Shown piece by piece: positions 32,494 through 41,043 of a stretch of DNA of 64,000 nucleotides. The translations under genes were made by a program, and so were the position numbers. Numbering within the stretch: position 1 is the stretch's first letter; every line of letters begins with the position of its first letter. The stretch lies in the NCBI GenBank assembly GCA_964400725.1, contig CAYNVS010000011.1, positions 33,808-97,807 on the forward strand, read 5' to 3'. Source of the DNA: CAYNVS01 sp964400725 (GTDB taxonomy: Bacteria > Myxococcota_A > SURF-8 > CAYNVS01). The notes below the pieces were generated by a model, which saw only the letters and a program-made list of their open reading frames with translations, had not been told where the DNA came from and did not search any database.

Positions 32494-34319
32494 TTCTTTT
32501 TATTCAAATGCTTTATGCACTCAGGGCAGTGATGTTCCGGATACAGGAATGAACCGGGGGAGTTGAACAGGTTCATTACGTCGTCGCAGGTGGTATCCTC
32601 GGTCATTTTAAGCAGCTTGAAGTAATTGCGGTCGTTGTCTTTGTGCATATCGGTGCCGGTTTTGTAAATAAGAGACGGGCTGGACGCGCCGATTACTTCC
32701 TGTTTGGAGATTTGTTTTGAATAACCCACGACCTTATCCTTGGCCATAACGTATCCTTCGAGGTCGGAAATCCAGCGTTGAACGGTGTAAACCTCGCCGC
32801 GTAAAGCTCCGTCCATCAGCGTCGTCATGCCGGGCTTTCCGTCTCCGTCCTGATCGTAAACGCGGTTGTCTCCCTGCGCGATGGATTCGATGGTCGGAAG
32901 CTCGTCGTTCCATTCGTCGGCGAGATTGCATCCGCGGATTTCGACAACGTCGGGCGAATAAAACGGCGTATCTACCGCCGAGCTTTTAATGGTAACGTAA
33001 CGCGGTATGACTTTGACCGAGTTGTAATATTCTGGCGGAACGATCATCCAGCCCAGTTCGTCCATCGGTTCGTCGTTATCTTGAAAGTTTTCAAGTTTGA
33101 GGTAGCACTGCTTCGGTTCGATTATAAGTTTGTCTCCTTTCATGTGCTTAATTTTCATAAGGTAAACGTTCCACGAATACGTGTTCTGCGTTCCGATTAT
33201 AGGCAGACCGGTCGTGATAGAGGAGGTTACGATAAGAGCGCCCCATACGCCTGCGAAGTCGTGCGCCGGTTCCGTATCGGGGCCGTCTCCAAGGTCGAGC
33301 GTATCGCTTGCGATAGCGCATATTTTATCGCTGTTGCAGGCGTATTTAAACCCTTGGTAGAGGCAGTCCAAATCGCTTTTGCATGTAATTACAACGTCTT
33401 CTGCGGTAACTTTCCAAGCGTCGGTCCATTCTTCGTAGTCTTTAACCAAGCATTGCTTGAAAGGCGTGCAGGTTAAATTTTCTCCCGGAACCTTGCAGTA
33501 TTTTTTATTTTCCGGGTCGTTGAACTCTACGCAGTGCTCTTTGCATTTTTCAGAGCCGTTGCACCAATTGGCGCAGTCGGTTCTGCTCGAACAGAAAACC
33601 GCGCAAAGCCCCGTCTCGGCGTTGTCGCCGGTGGGCGACATTGCTTTGTTGCAGTAACGGCCGGGGCCGCAGTCGGCGTGAGAGGCGCAGACGTCGTTTT
33701 CGTCTAAACGCTCGCATAAACCGGTGGGAGTGCATTTAAAGTATCCGTTGCAAGCCTTGTTGCGGTAGTTGAAGCAGGTCGTATCGTCCAGCTGAGTTTT
33801 ATCGCGGTTGTCAGAGAAGCATTTTTTGCAGTTGTCTCCATCGCAAATGCCCGCTTTATCCGCGTCGGCTACGTTCGGGTTGTCGCAGAATGCGGCGCAC
33901 GCAGCGTCGGCGTACTGAGTCCCGGTCTTGCAGGATTCGTTGCAGTTTTCCTGAGTAACGCAATAAGGCGCGCAGTATTTAAGCCCTTTGTTGCAAAAGC
34001 CGTCCTCTGAGCAGTCGCTGTTTTTATCGCACGACTTGTTTACGAACTGAGTTTTACATTGGCCGTTTATGGTGCAGAACATTCCGCTTCCGAAGAGAGC
34101 GCAGTCTTTGCTGTCGCGGCAGTCGGCGGCGCAGAATCCTTCGGCGTTGCAGTAGCGTCCCGCGCCGCAGTTAGAGTTGTTTTCGCATTCTTTAAAGTAA
34201 AAACCTTTGCCGTCGGAAATAGCGGTTCCCGCAGTTTTGGAGCATCCGGGGGCGAAAACGGAAGCAAGCGCCGCTGACGCGACGACCGTAGCGATTATAA
34301 TAATAAGACGCTTTTTCAT
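32490..34319 (-). CDS. Cys-rich lipoprotein
   Basis: 609 residues. The start follows CGAGGAAATTTCC. Signal peptide MKKRLIIIIATVVASAALAS and lipobox APGC. Residues about 45-345 hold many C-x5-C-x5-C units (CENNSNCGAGRYCNAEGFC, CDKNSDCSEDGFCNKGLKYC, CASHADCGPGRYC), each resembling short disulfide modules of secreted delta-proteobacterial proteins. A C-terminal domain (about 365-600) starts FAGVWGALIVTSSI and looks beta-rich; it ends HHCPECIKHLNKKK. It lies 24 bp after the FadL-like gene, so the pair may form an outer-membrane unit. The stop overlaps the restriction endonuclease start by four bases. Confidence 0.8.
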   Translation of the reverse strand: MKKRLIIIIATVVASAALASVFAPGCSKTAGTAISDGKGFYFKECENNSNCGAGRYCNAEGFCAADCRDSKDCALFGSGMFCTINGQCKTQFVNKSCDKNSDCSEDGFCNKGLKYCAPYCVTQENCNESCKTGTQYADAACAAFCDNPNVADADKAGICDGDNCKKCFSDNRDKTQLDDTTCFNYRNKACNGYFKCTPTGLCERLDENDVCASHADCGPGRYCNKAMSPTGDNAETGLCAVFCSSRTDCANWCNGSEKCKEHCVEFNDPENKKYCKVPGENLTCTPFKQCLVKDYEEWTDAWKVTAEDVVITCKSDLDCLYQGFKYACNSDKICAIASDTLDLGDGPDTEPAHDFAGVWGALIVTSSITTGLPIIGTQNTYSWNVYLMKIKHMKGDKLIIEPKQCYLKLENFQDNDEPMDELGWMIVPPEYYNSVKVIPRYVTIKSSAVDTPFYSPDVVEIRGCNLADEWNDELPTIESIAQGDNRVYDQDGDGKPGMTTLMDGALRGEVYTVQRWISDLEGYVMAKDKVVGYSKQISKQEVIGASSPSLIYKTGTDMHKDNDRNYFKLLKMTEDTTCDDVMNLFNSPGSFLYPEHHCPECIKHLNKKK

Positions 34320-34342
34320 GGAAATTTCCTCGCTGTCTTTAT

Positions 34343-35947
34343 TTAGAAGTGGTAAGCCGCGGAAACTGAGCAGAATACTCCGTAACCGCCGACCTTAAAT
34401 CCGGGGAAACCGGGGTTGTTGGTCTGAAGACCGATGGCTTCGTCCATCGGCTTGCCGCCAATTTTAGTTTTGGCGTCGTCCGAAAATTCGTCTCGTATTT
34501 CTGTCGGGTCTTTGTAAACCGTTTTGTCGAACATCTTCCAAAATTGCAGCGCGACTCCGAACTCGAATTCTTCCCATGTAAACATATTGCCTAAGGTCGC
34601 GACCATGACGTCGTTGTCGGCGTAATTGGTGCGGCCTAACTGGTCGGGGACGGGCGTCGGGTAGTAGCCGAAGCCGATTTTCGCTTCGCTCCAATTAAGA
34701 TACTTGTAGGCGAGGCTTGCGTTGAACGACCACGTATCTTTGAATTTGTACTTGTCGTATAACTGCGACTTGCGTTGAGCGTTGATTTTCTTCGCCTGTT
34801 CGGCGATGGAAGCCGCGTCGCCCGTTTTGGGGTAGCGCGGATCCCATAGGTTCATGTCGAAGTACGCCGCGTCGCCGGGGTCTGCGTCGTGAAAATCTTT
34901 ATAATCCGACCATTGACTCCATGTTACCATGAATTGGCCGGTGAATCCCGCGTATTTGCCGCCGATCGCGAGCGACGCTTCCATCGGCTCGTAGGACATA
35001 ACCATAGGAAGATTCTGGTTGGTAATTTTCAGCTTTGTGCCCGGCGCCTGATTGTCGTGATAGTTCCATACCGTTATTACGCCCGAACCGTCGGCTTTGA
35101 TGACTGATTTGTATTTCCACGTCAACGCCGCGGAAAGCCAATCGAAGGGGCGGTATGTTACGCCGAGAATAGGTTTAACGCCGATTTTAATCGAGGCGTC
35201 CACGTCGTTGGAGACGCTTGACTCCTCTACGTTCGCGTCGGGGAGGAATATATATAGTTTCATTATTGTAGTAATCGTAATCTGCGCGCTGGCTCCGACA
35301 AGAAGCGCGTTGTCGAAGAAACCGTACGACGCGCCGGCCATGCCGTTCATCATGTTGTTCCATTCCGCGAAACGCATCATATGAACGGTGTTGGCGAAGT
35401 TTTGCTCAAGCTCGTTAGCCCAGTGCGTTTTAAGATTGGCCGCGCCTTCAAGCGGCAGAGCCATTACCAGCCCCAGACGCAAATCTTTTACGCCGAAGTT
35501 GTGCATTACGCCCAGCGTAAGGTAATGGTTGAAGCCGTTTTGATCGTTGTTATGCTTTTTATTAGGAAGCTCCTTGGTCGGCAGCGAGCGGTACAGGCCT
35601 GTCGCCTCGTTGCCCACGTCGGAATCGTAGTAGGTGAGGGGAACTTCGCTGTTTGCCGGCGCCTTCATCAGGCTGACTTTAAAGTCTTTCTGCATCAGCA
35701 TATACGACAGCATGACAACCGTAGGAGGAAGGTCGTTCATAAGCGACGGATTGAGATACAGAGCCGAAAGACTCGTTCCGTAGGCTCCTTCCGCGTTGGC
35801 GGCGGCCTGACTGCTTGTCTCGAAGCCTGTAAAAATGAACGGCCCCGCCTGCGCCGCGCTCGTCTGCGCGAAGTACAGCGCGGACGCGAACGCCGCCATG
35901 ATTATCGTTCGGCCGAGTTTTGATGTAAGGACAGAATGACGTCTCAT
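34343..35947 (-). CDS. FadL/OMPP1-like outer-membrane beta-barrel
   Basis: 534 residues. Signal peptide (RRHSVLTSKLGRTIIMAAFA, cleavage near SAAQAG), then a FadL-like hatch opening, GYGTSLSALYLNPSLMNDLP-like (here EGAYGTSLSALYLNPSLMND), and alternating amphipathic strands through to a terminal Phe (VSAAYHF). Members of this family let hydrophobic molecules cross the outer membrane. The substrate is unknown. AAAGG precedes the ATG. The promoter at 36011-36039 is overlapped by two palindromes, so expression is probably regulated. The Cys-rich lipoprotein follows directly. Confidence 0.78.
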   Translation of the reverse strand: MRRHSVLTSKLGRTIIMAAFASALYFAQTSAAQAGPFIFTGFETSSQAAANAEGAYGTSLSALYLNPSLMNDLPPTVVMLSYMLMQKDFKVSLMKAPANSEVPLTYYDSDVGNEATGLYRSLPTKELPNKKHNNDQNGFNHYLTLGVMHNFGVKDLRLGLVMALPLEGAANLKTHWANELEQNFANTVHMMRFAEWNNMMNGMAGASYGFFDNALLVGASAQITITTIMKLYIFLPDANVEESSVSNDVDASIKIGVKPILGVTYRPFDWLSAALTWKYKSVIKADGSGVITVWNYHDNQAPGTKLKITNQNLPMVMSYEPMEASLAIGGKYAGFTGQFMVTWSQWSDYKDFHDADPGDAAYFDMNLWDPRYPKTGDAASIAEQAKKINAQRKSQLYDKYKFKDTWSFNASLAYKYLNWSEAKIGFGYYPTPVPDQLGRTNYADNDVMVATLGNMFTWEEFEFGVALQFWKMFDKTVYKDPTEIRDEFSDDAKTKIGGKPMDEAIGLQTNNPGFPGFKVGGYGVFCSVSAAYHF

Positions 35948-36009
35948 ACGGTAAACCTTTCTTGAAGCGTTGAGTGATTCGTTCGCAAAATTAGGAACTA
36001 ATTAACGAA

Positions 36010-36039
36010 CAGTTTACAAACTGATAATTAATCAGTCAA
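36010..36039 (-). promoter_or_regulatory. Promoter of the FadL-like operon overlapped by two palindromes
   Basis: On the minus strand TTGACT (36034-36039) is 17 bases from TAAACT (36011-36016). CAGTTTACAAACTG (36010-36023) covers the -10 and CTGATAATTAATCAG (36021-36035) fills the spacer. They share three bases. This layout suits repression by a dimeric regulator. Confidence 0.5.
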
Positions 36040-36093
36040 ATATTATGTAATATAAAAGCGTCATTAAATTTTTTAATATTAACAATTAACCAT

Positions 36094-36107
36094 AGACAAG
36101 TTTGTCT
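36094..36107. repeat. Fourteen-base palindrome upstream of the DUF302 gene
   Basis: AGACAAGTTTGTCT: six-base arms with a two-base centre, 33 bases above the DUF302 start. A possible operator; it differs in sequence from the palindromes of the divergent promoter. Confidence 0.4.
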
Positions 36108-36139
36108 AATTGATTATTTTATTGCCAAGGAGGCTTGAT

Positions 36140-36526
36140 ATGGCTTATTATATAAACAAAACGGTAAAGGTCAGCTTTGACGAATCGGTTCGCAACATAA
36201 CGGAAGCGTTGAAGAAAGAAGGTTTCGGCGTAATTACCGAAATTGACGTAAAAAAAACTATGAAAGAAAAGCTCGGCGAAGAAATTAGACCTTATAAAAT
36301 ACTCGGAGCCTGCAATCCTAAGTTCGCGTTTGCGGCTATTTCTATTGAAGATAAAATAGGAACGATGCTGCCATGCAACGTAATTGTGCGGTCGGCGGAC
36401 GACGAAACGACGGAAATCGCGGCGATAAACCCCGCGGAATCGATGAAAGCCGTCGCGAACGACAAACTTTTGGAAATTGGTTCTGAAGTTGCGGCGCGCC
36501 TTTCCCGCGCCGTTGATTCGCTTTAA
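36140..36526 (+). CDS. DUF302 family protein
   Basis: The start at 36140 follows AAGGAGG at ideal distance; the longer frame from 36110 adds ten residues without such a site. 128 residues fit the DUF302 fold: VKVSFDESVRNITEALKKEG, FGVITEIDVKKTMKEKLGEE, PYKILGACNPKFAFAAI and a MLPCNVIVR strand. Small proteins of this family often occur with redox or stress genes, but their biochemical role is not established. The OsmC-family gene follows 59 bp downstream. Confidence 0.85.
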   Translation: MAYYINKTVKVSFDESVRNITEALKKEGFGVITEIDVKKTMKEKLGEEIRPYKILGACNPKFAFAAISIEDKIGTMLPCNVIVRSADDETTEIAAINPAESMKAVANDKLLEIGSEVAARLSRAVDSL

Positions 36527-36585
36527 ATGCGAACGCTTATTTAAACGTTCATTTACTTCATTATAAATTGAAAAGGAGAATTCTC

Positions 36586-36999
36586 ATGGCTGGAGCAAAT
36601 TCGCAGGATTTCGTAGTTACCTTTCCCGGTAAAAGGCGCGTTGACGCGGAGTATATGGGTTACACGATTATAACAGATCAGCCGGTTGACGCGGGCGGCG
36701 ACGACAGCGCGCCCTCCCCCTTCATTCTTTTTCTGGCATCATTGGCGACGTGCGCGGGCGTTTACGTCAAAGCGTTCTGCGACCGCAGAGACATACCGAC
36801 CGACGGAATAAAAATCGTTCAAAAGCTAGAACCTTCCCCGATGGGCGGAATCGGCAAAATAGCTATTGAAATACAAGTTCCGCCCGAATTCCCGAAACAA
36901 TATTACGATGCTGTGGTGCGCTCGGCGGAGCAGTGCGCGGTTAAAAAGACAATTGAAAATCCGCCAAAATTTGAGGTGAAAACCGTTTTAGCCAAGTAA
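36586..36999 (+). CDS. OsmC family protein
   Basis: The start at 36586 follows AAGGAGAATTCTC; the frame also opens with a TTG at 36568. 137 residues. Both conserved cysteines of OsmC/Ohr-type thiol peroxidases are seen, in FLASLATCAGVYVKAFCDRR and SAEQCAVKKTI, with the usual APSPFILF opening. It may reduce organic peroxides or bind small molecules; YhfA-like members without a known substrate also fit. It pairs with the DUF302 gene. A hairpin (36997-37015) overlapping the stop codon lacks a T tract and is doubtful as a terminator. Confidence 0.85.
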   Translation: MAGANSQDFVVTFPGKRRVDAEYMGYTIITDQPVDAGGDDSAPSPFILFLASLATCAGVYVKAFCDRRDIPTDGIKIVQKLEPSPMGGIGKIAIEIQVPPEFPKQYYDAVVRSAEQCAVKKTIENPPKFEVKTVLAK

Positions 37000-37386
37000 T
37001 GCGGCGGCCGCATTAACTGTTTGAAAAAATGCTTTGCGGTTATCGACGCTGGATTGGCAGGCCATAAAACAAACCGTAAATTAAATGGACGAAAGAGGAG
37101 ATTTTTTTGTTTCCAACTCGTCGAGCGTATGCGCGCCTTGATGCGATTGCCGAGCAACAATTTGGAGTGAACGGAAAAAGGAATTTCAATAGGAAAGGAC
37201 ATTCGAGAAACGCTATAAAAATTCCGCCGATGCCGTTTGGCGACGGACGAGCCCTCTTTCGGATTGAGCGAAAGAGGGAACGGGTCAGAGGTAAAAATCG
37301 TCGTAGGGTTCTCTTTACTTGACAAAACGCCATAGCGTAAATTATAATTACTCATCGGTTTGAGCGTTATTAAAAAGAGGAAATAT
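37000..37386. other. Intergenic region with inverted repeats and a promoter
   Basis: No convincing gene. An eight-base stem at 36997-37015 overlaps the OsmC stop. A perfect nine-base inverted repeat, CCCTCTTTC (37252-37260) and GAAAGAGGG (37270-37278), sits mid-region, and a near-consensus promoter at 37319-37348 drives the next lipoprotein. Frames of 71 and 150 codons crossing it (one per strand) are Arg/Ser-rich and look spurious. It may be a small dispersed repeat. Confidence 0.5.
37319..37348 (+). promoter_or_regulatory. Near-consensus sigma70 promoter for the DUF1566 lipoprotein
   Basis: TTGACA (37319-37324) is 18 bases from TATAAT (37343-37348). The start codon at 37387 is about 30 bases below the likely transcription start. 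Confidence 0.8.
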
Positions 37387-38097
37387 ATGGCGGCTTCAAA
37401 AAATGATTCGGCAATTAAGGTCGTCGCGGCGGTATTTGCGGCGTTTTCGGCGATTTTCTTTCTTTGCGTTTACGGCTGCGGCTCCGATGAAGGCTGCGGC
37501 CCAAACAGACGAGAATTCAACGGCAGATGTATATGCGAAGCGGGTTTTATAGAAGTAGGCGGCGAGTGCGTTCCTTATTCCAATCAAGACGGCGACGACG
37601 ACGGAACGACAGAAACAACGGACTTGAGCGAAATTGAGAACGACCCTTCTGAAACGACGGAAGGCGAAGAGACGGTCAGCTCGAGCGTTTATGTTGACAG
37701 TAGAACTAATCTCGCTTGGATGATAACGCCTCATTCTGAATATTTGGTTTTTAACGAGGCGGAATTATTCTGCGAAGAGTTAATTTTGGACGAGTATTCC
37801 GAATGGCGTCTGCCTACCCTGGCCGAACTTCAGAGCATAATAGCGGGGTGCGATAAGTGCAAAGAGGCCGGAGAAAATTCCTGTTCGGGGTGCCCTAGCA
37901 AAGAAGGCCCGGATAAAGGGTGCTATCAAACGTCAAGATTGAATCCGTTCAGTTCGACGGAATGCGGTTGGATGTGGTCTTCAACCCCAGGCCCGAACGC
38001 GGCGAATTACTACGAAGTCAATTTTGCAAGCGCGGGAATTTACTCCGTCGCCATGGGAAACACTGCCGGCGCGCGCTGCGTACAACCGGTAAAATAG
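37387..38097 (+). CDS. Lipoprotein with DUF1566-type C-terminal domain
   Basis: The ATG at 37387 follows AGAGG; an in-frame start at 37360 precedes the ribosome binding site and is less likely. Lipobox CVYGC. Residues about 30-65 hold the Cys module GCGPNRREFNGRCI, closely like that of the 5529-7337 lipoprotein, then GFIEVGGECVPY. A short acidic linker follows. The C-terminal domain has the DUF1566/Lcl signature: VDSRTNLAWMI, WRLPTLAELQSII, WMWSSTPGPNA and ARCVQPVK. Such domains are lectin-like and occur on secreted proteins; the ligand is unknown. Confidence 0.85.
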   Translation: MAASKNDSAIKVVAAVFAAFSAIFFLCVYGCGSDEGCGPNRREFNGRCICEAGFIEVGGECVPYSNQDGDDDGTTETTDLSEIENDPSETTEGEETVSSSVYVDSRTNLAWMITPHSEYLVFNEAELFCEELILDEYSEWRLPTLAELQSIIAGCDKCKEAGENSCSGCPSKEGPDKGCYQTSRLNPFSSTECGWMWSSTPGPNAANYYEVNFASAGIYSVAMGNTAGARCVQPVK

Positions 38098-38119
38098 CGG
38101 CGGCGTTGTTTTATTAAAT

Positions 38120-38159
38120 TAAATCCCGTCTTTAAACGCGAAGGACGGGATTTTTTTTT
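38120..38159 (+). terminator. Strong intrinsic terminator
   Basis: AAATCCCGTC (38121-38130) pairs with GACGGGATTT (38144-38153), followed by an unbroken T tract. It ends the DUF1566 lipoprotein transcript. Confidence 0.92.
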
Positions 38160-38255
38160 GTCTAAAACTCTACGGCGGCATTGCCAATAGATTTGAGGGC
38201 GCCTTTTTTTGCGACTATAAGTCGGGGACATTGACAAACAAAACATTCGCTCGCT

Positions 38256-38284
38256 TTGACATTACGTTCGTCATGCGGTAAATT
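38256..38284 (+). promoter_or_regulatory. Promoter for the phosphoketolase gene
   Basis: TTGACA (38256-38261) is 17 bases from TAAATT (38279-38284), about 55 bases above the translation start. Confidence 0.6.
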
Positions 38285-38344
38285 ATTGCGCATGAATACC
38301 GATGCTGACGCAAAAAATCAACCATATAAGAAAGGCGGGTAACT

Positions 38345-40741
38345 ATGGCTGCAAAGATTGCTGCAACTAATAAAAACATCGATAAAAGCGTTCTCTCCCG
38401 CGAGGAGCTTCGCCTTATGAACGCCTATTGGCGAGCCGCGAACTACCTCTCCGTTGGGCAGATTTATCTCTTCGACAACCCGCTTCTGCGCGAACCGCTG
38501 AAGGCCGAGCACGTCAAGCCGCGCCTTTTAGGCCACTGGGGCACGACGCCCGGACTAAACTTTATTTACGTTCACATGAACCGCGCCATTAAAAAATTTG
38601 ACCTGAACGCGATATACATAACCGGCCCTGGGCACGGCGGTCCAGGGCTCGTCGCCAACACGTATCTCGAAGGCGTTTACAGCGAGGTTTACCCTAACAT
38701 TTCCCGCGACGCGGAAGGAATGCGCAAACTGTTCAAACAGTTCTCTTTTCCCGGCGGAATACCAAGCCATGTCGCGCCTGAAACGCCGGGCTCGATTCAC
38801 GAAGGCGGCGAACTGGGCTACGCGCTTTCGCACGCGTACGGCGCGGCGTTCGACAACCCCGATTTGTTCGTCTGCTGCGTGATCGGCGACGGCGAGGCGG
38901 AGACCGGTCCGCTGGCGACGAGCTGGCACTCCAACAAGTTTTTAAATCCGGCTCTGGACGGCGCGGTTCTGCCGATACTTCACCTCAACGGATATAAAAT
39001 AGCCGGGCCGACGGTATTGGCCCGCGTCAGCGACGAGGAACTTGAACATCTTTTCAAGGGGTACGGCTATAAGCCTTACTTTGTCGAGGGCGAAGACCCC
39101 GCGGTCATGCACGAGCTTATGGCGCAAGTTATGGACGAAATCGTTGCCGAGATAAAGGCGATACAGGAGAAGGCGCGCAAGGGAGGCGACGCGTCGCGCC
39201 CCGCGTGGCCTATGATAGTAATGCGCACGCCGAAAGGGTGGACGGGGCCGAAAGAAGCGGACGGCAAACTCGTCGAGGGCTCTTACCGCAGCCATCAGGT
39301 TCCGTTCTCCGAGGTTCGGGGCAACGAAGGGCATTTGAAGTTGCTCGAAAATTGGCTAAAAAGCTACAAACCCGAAGAACTGTTCGACGAAAATGGTACG
39401 CTGCTGCCGGAAATCGCTGAAATGGCTCCGAAAGGCGCGAAACGCATGGGCGCGAACCCGCACGCCAACGGCGGCGCGCTGCTGAAGGACCTCAAACTGC
39501 CCGATTTCCGCGATTACGCCGTTGAAGTTCCAACTCCGGGAGCTGTTGACGCCGAGGCGACCCGCGTGCAGGGAACGTTCATTCGCGACGTTATTAAACG
39601 CAACTTTGACAACGCCAACTTCCGCGTTTTCAGTCCGGACGAAACGTCGAGCAACCGCTGGGGCGCGGCTTTTGAGGCGACCGACCGCGTATGGATGGGC
39701 GAGATACTGCCTACCGACGATCATACGGCGCGCGCCGGTCGAGTGATGGAAACGCTGTCCGAGCATCAGTGCCAAGGCTGGCTTGAAGGGTATCTTCTGA
39801 CCGGAAGGCACGGCTTCTTCTCCTGCTACGAGGCGTTCATTCACATCGTCGATTCGATGTTCAACCAGCACGCCAAATGGCTGAAAGCCTGCAAGCATAT
39901 ACCTTGGCGGCGTCCGATCGCCTCGCTTAACTACCTGCTGACGTCGCACGTTTGGAGGCAGGACCACAACGGCTTCTCGCATCAGGACCCGGGCTTCATC
40001 GACCACGTCGTCAACAAGAAGGCCGACATAATAAGGGTTTACCTTCCGCCGGACGCAAACACGCTGTTGAGCGTAACCGACCATTGTTTGCGCAGCCGAG
40101 ACAAAGTCAACGTAATTGTGGCCGGCAAACAGAACGCTCCTCAGTGGCTTAACATGGACGAAGCGATTAAGCGCTGCACCGCCGGAATAGGCATATGGGA
40201 ATTCGCCAGCAACGACGCGGACGGCGACCCGGACGTTGTTATGGCGTGCGCTGGGGACGTTCCGACTCTGGAGACTCTCGCAGCCGTGGACATACTGCGC
40301 AAGCGCGTACCCGACCTGAAGATAAGAGTAGTAAACGTGATAGACCTTATGACGCTTCAACCGCAGAGCGAGCATCCGCACGGGCTTTCGGACAAGGAGT
40401 TCGACGCGTTGTTCACCTCGGACAAGCCCGTCATTTTCGCGTTCCACGGTTATCCGTGGCTGATTCACCGCCTAACTTACAGGCGCAACAACCATAAAAA
40501 CATTCACGTTCGCGGTTACAAAGAAGAAGGGACGACGACCACGCCGTTCGATATGGTGGTATTAAACGATCTCGACCGCTTCCACCTCGCGCTTGACGTG
40601 ATTGACCGCGTTCCGCGGCTTGGTCAGCGCGCCGCGTACCTTCGCCAGCATTTGAAAGACAAACTTATAGAGCATAAGCAGTACATAGTCAAACACGGCG
40701 AGGATATGCCGGAAGTCCGCGACTGGCGCTGGGGCAAATAA
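38345..40741 (+). CDS. xfp: Xylulose-5-phosphate/fructose-6-phosphate phosphoketolase
   Basis: A 798-residue thiamine-diphosphate enzyme of the usual phosphoketolase length. Signature stretches are YWRAANYLSVGQIYLFDNPL, LLGHWGTTPGLNFIYVH, GPGHGGPGLVANTYLEG, GGIPSHVAPETPGSIHEGGE, VIGDGEAETGPLATSWHSNK (Mg-ThDP site) and SSNRWGA. It splits xylulose 5-phosphate (and often fructose 6-phosphate) with phosphate into acetyl phosphate plus glyceraldehyde 3-phosphate (or erythrose 4-phosphate). This gives ATP without oxidation. No acetate kinase gene is adjacent. The FGGY kinase at 18768-20273 could supply xylulose 5-phosphate. Confidence 0.97.
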   Translation: MAAKIAATNKNIDKSVLSREELRLMNAYWRAANYLSVGQIYLFDNPLLREPLKAEHVKPRLLGHWGTTPGLNFIYVHMNRAIKKFDLNAIYITGPGHGGPGLVANTYLEGVYSEVYPNISRDAEGMRKLFKQFSFPGGIPSHVAPETPGSIHEGGELGYALSHAYGAAFDNPDLFVCCVIGDGEAETGPLATSWHSNKFLNPALDGAVLPILHLNGYKIAGPTVLARVSDEELEHLFKGYGYKPYFVEGEDPAVMHELMAQVMDEIVAEIKAIQEKARKGGDASRPAWPMIVMRTPKGWTGPKEADGKLVEGSYRSHQVPFSEVRGNEGHLKLLENWLKSYKPEELFDENGTLLPEIAEMAPKGAKRMGANPHANGGALLKDLKLPDFRDYAVEVPTPGAVDAEATRVQGTFIRDVIKRNFDNANFRVFSPDETSSNRWGAAFEATDRVWMGEILPTDDHTARAGRVMETLSEHQCQGWLEGYLLTGRHGFFSCYEAFIHIVDSMFNQHAKWLKACKHIPWRRPIASLNYLLTSHVWRQDHNGFSHQDPGFIDHVVNKKADIIRVYLPPDANTLLSVTDHCLRSRDKVNVIVAGKQNAPQWLNMDEAIKRCTAGIGIWEFASNDADGDPDVVMACAGDVPTLETLAAVDILRKRVPDLKIRVVNVIDLMTLQPQSEHPHGLSDKEFDALFTSDKPVIFAFHGYPWLIHRLTYRRNNHKNIHVRGYKEEGTTTTPFDMVVLNDLDRFHLALDVIDRVPRLGQRAAYLRQHLKDKLIEHKQYIVKHGEDMPEVRDWRWGK

Positions 40742-41043
40742 GCCGACATGCGCAAAGGTTTCGGTTAAAAAGAGGAGGAAATTGCGGACGGCTCAAGTAA
40801 AAAAAAAATATTTTACTTGCAAAATCCCGAAGGAATTTAAAGTTAGCAGTTTGACGGATAAGCGTCGATATTGTTTTAATACAAGCCGGGCGAGGAATGC
40901 GCCATATTTACTAGTCGGGCAAACTGGGAATGAGCTGCGGCGGGTATGCTAAGGCGATTATTTTTGCTTGCCCTAAACGCGATTTGCAATTAAAATGATA
41001 AAATATTACTTATAGAGAAAAGTTATAAAGAAAGGATTTAACG
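40742..41043. other. Gap between phosphoketolase and the Hxs-like pair
   Basis: No terminator is obvious after xfp. The stretch holds AGAGGAGGAA (40771-40780), a strong ribosome-binding-like site in front of a 56-codon TTG-started frame (40782-40952), and AT-rich DNA with weak -10-like elements (TAAAAT, GATAAAAT near 40991-41003) before the HxsD-like gene. Confidence 0.5.
40782..40952 (+). CDS. Candidate small basic protein upstream of the Hxs-like pair
   Basis: A TTG start lies three to four bases after AGAGGAGGAA, slightly close. The product has 56 residues, is basic, and contains three cysteines: Cys13, Cys31 and the C-terminal residue Cys56 (ending GNELRRVC). No known family is recognised and codon use is not clearly coding. 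Its place directly upstream of a radical SAM maturase makes it worth testing as a substrate peptide, but it has no His-Xaa-Ser repeat. It may be chance. Confidence 0.22.
   Translation: MRTAQVKKKYFTCKIPKEFKVSSLTDKRRYCFNTSRARNAPYLLVGQTGNELRRVC

Noticed and set aside
36903..37355. 150-codon minus-strand frame over the OsmC 3' end and the intergenic region
   Set aside because: It overlaps a confident gene, has no ribosome binding site and no family match. I kept the region as a possible repeat only.
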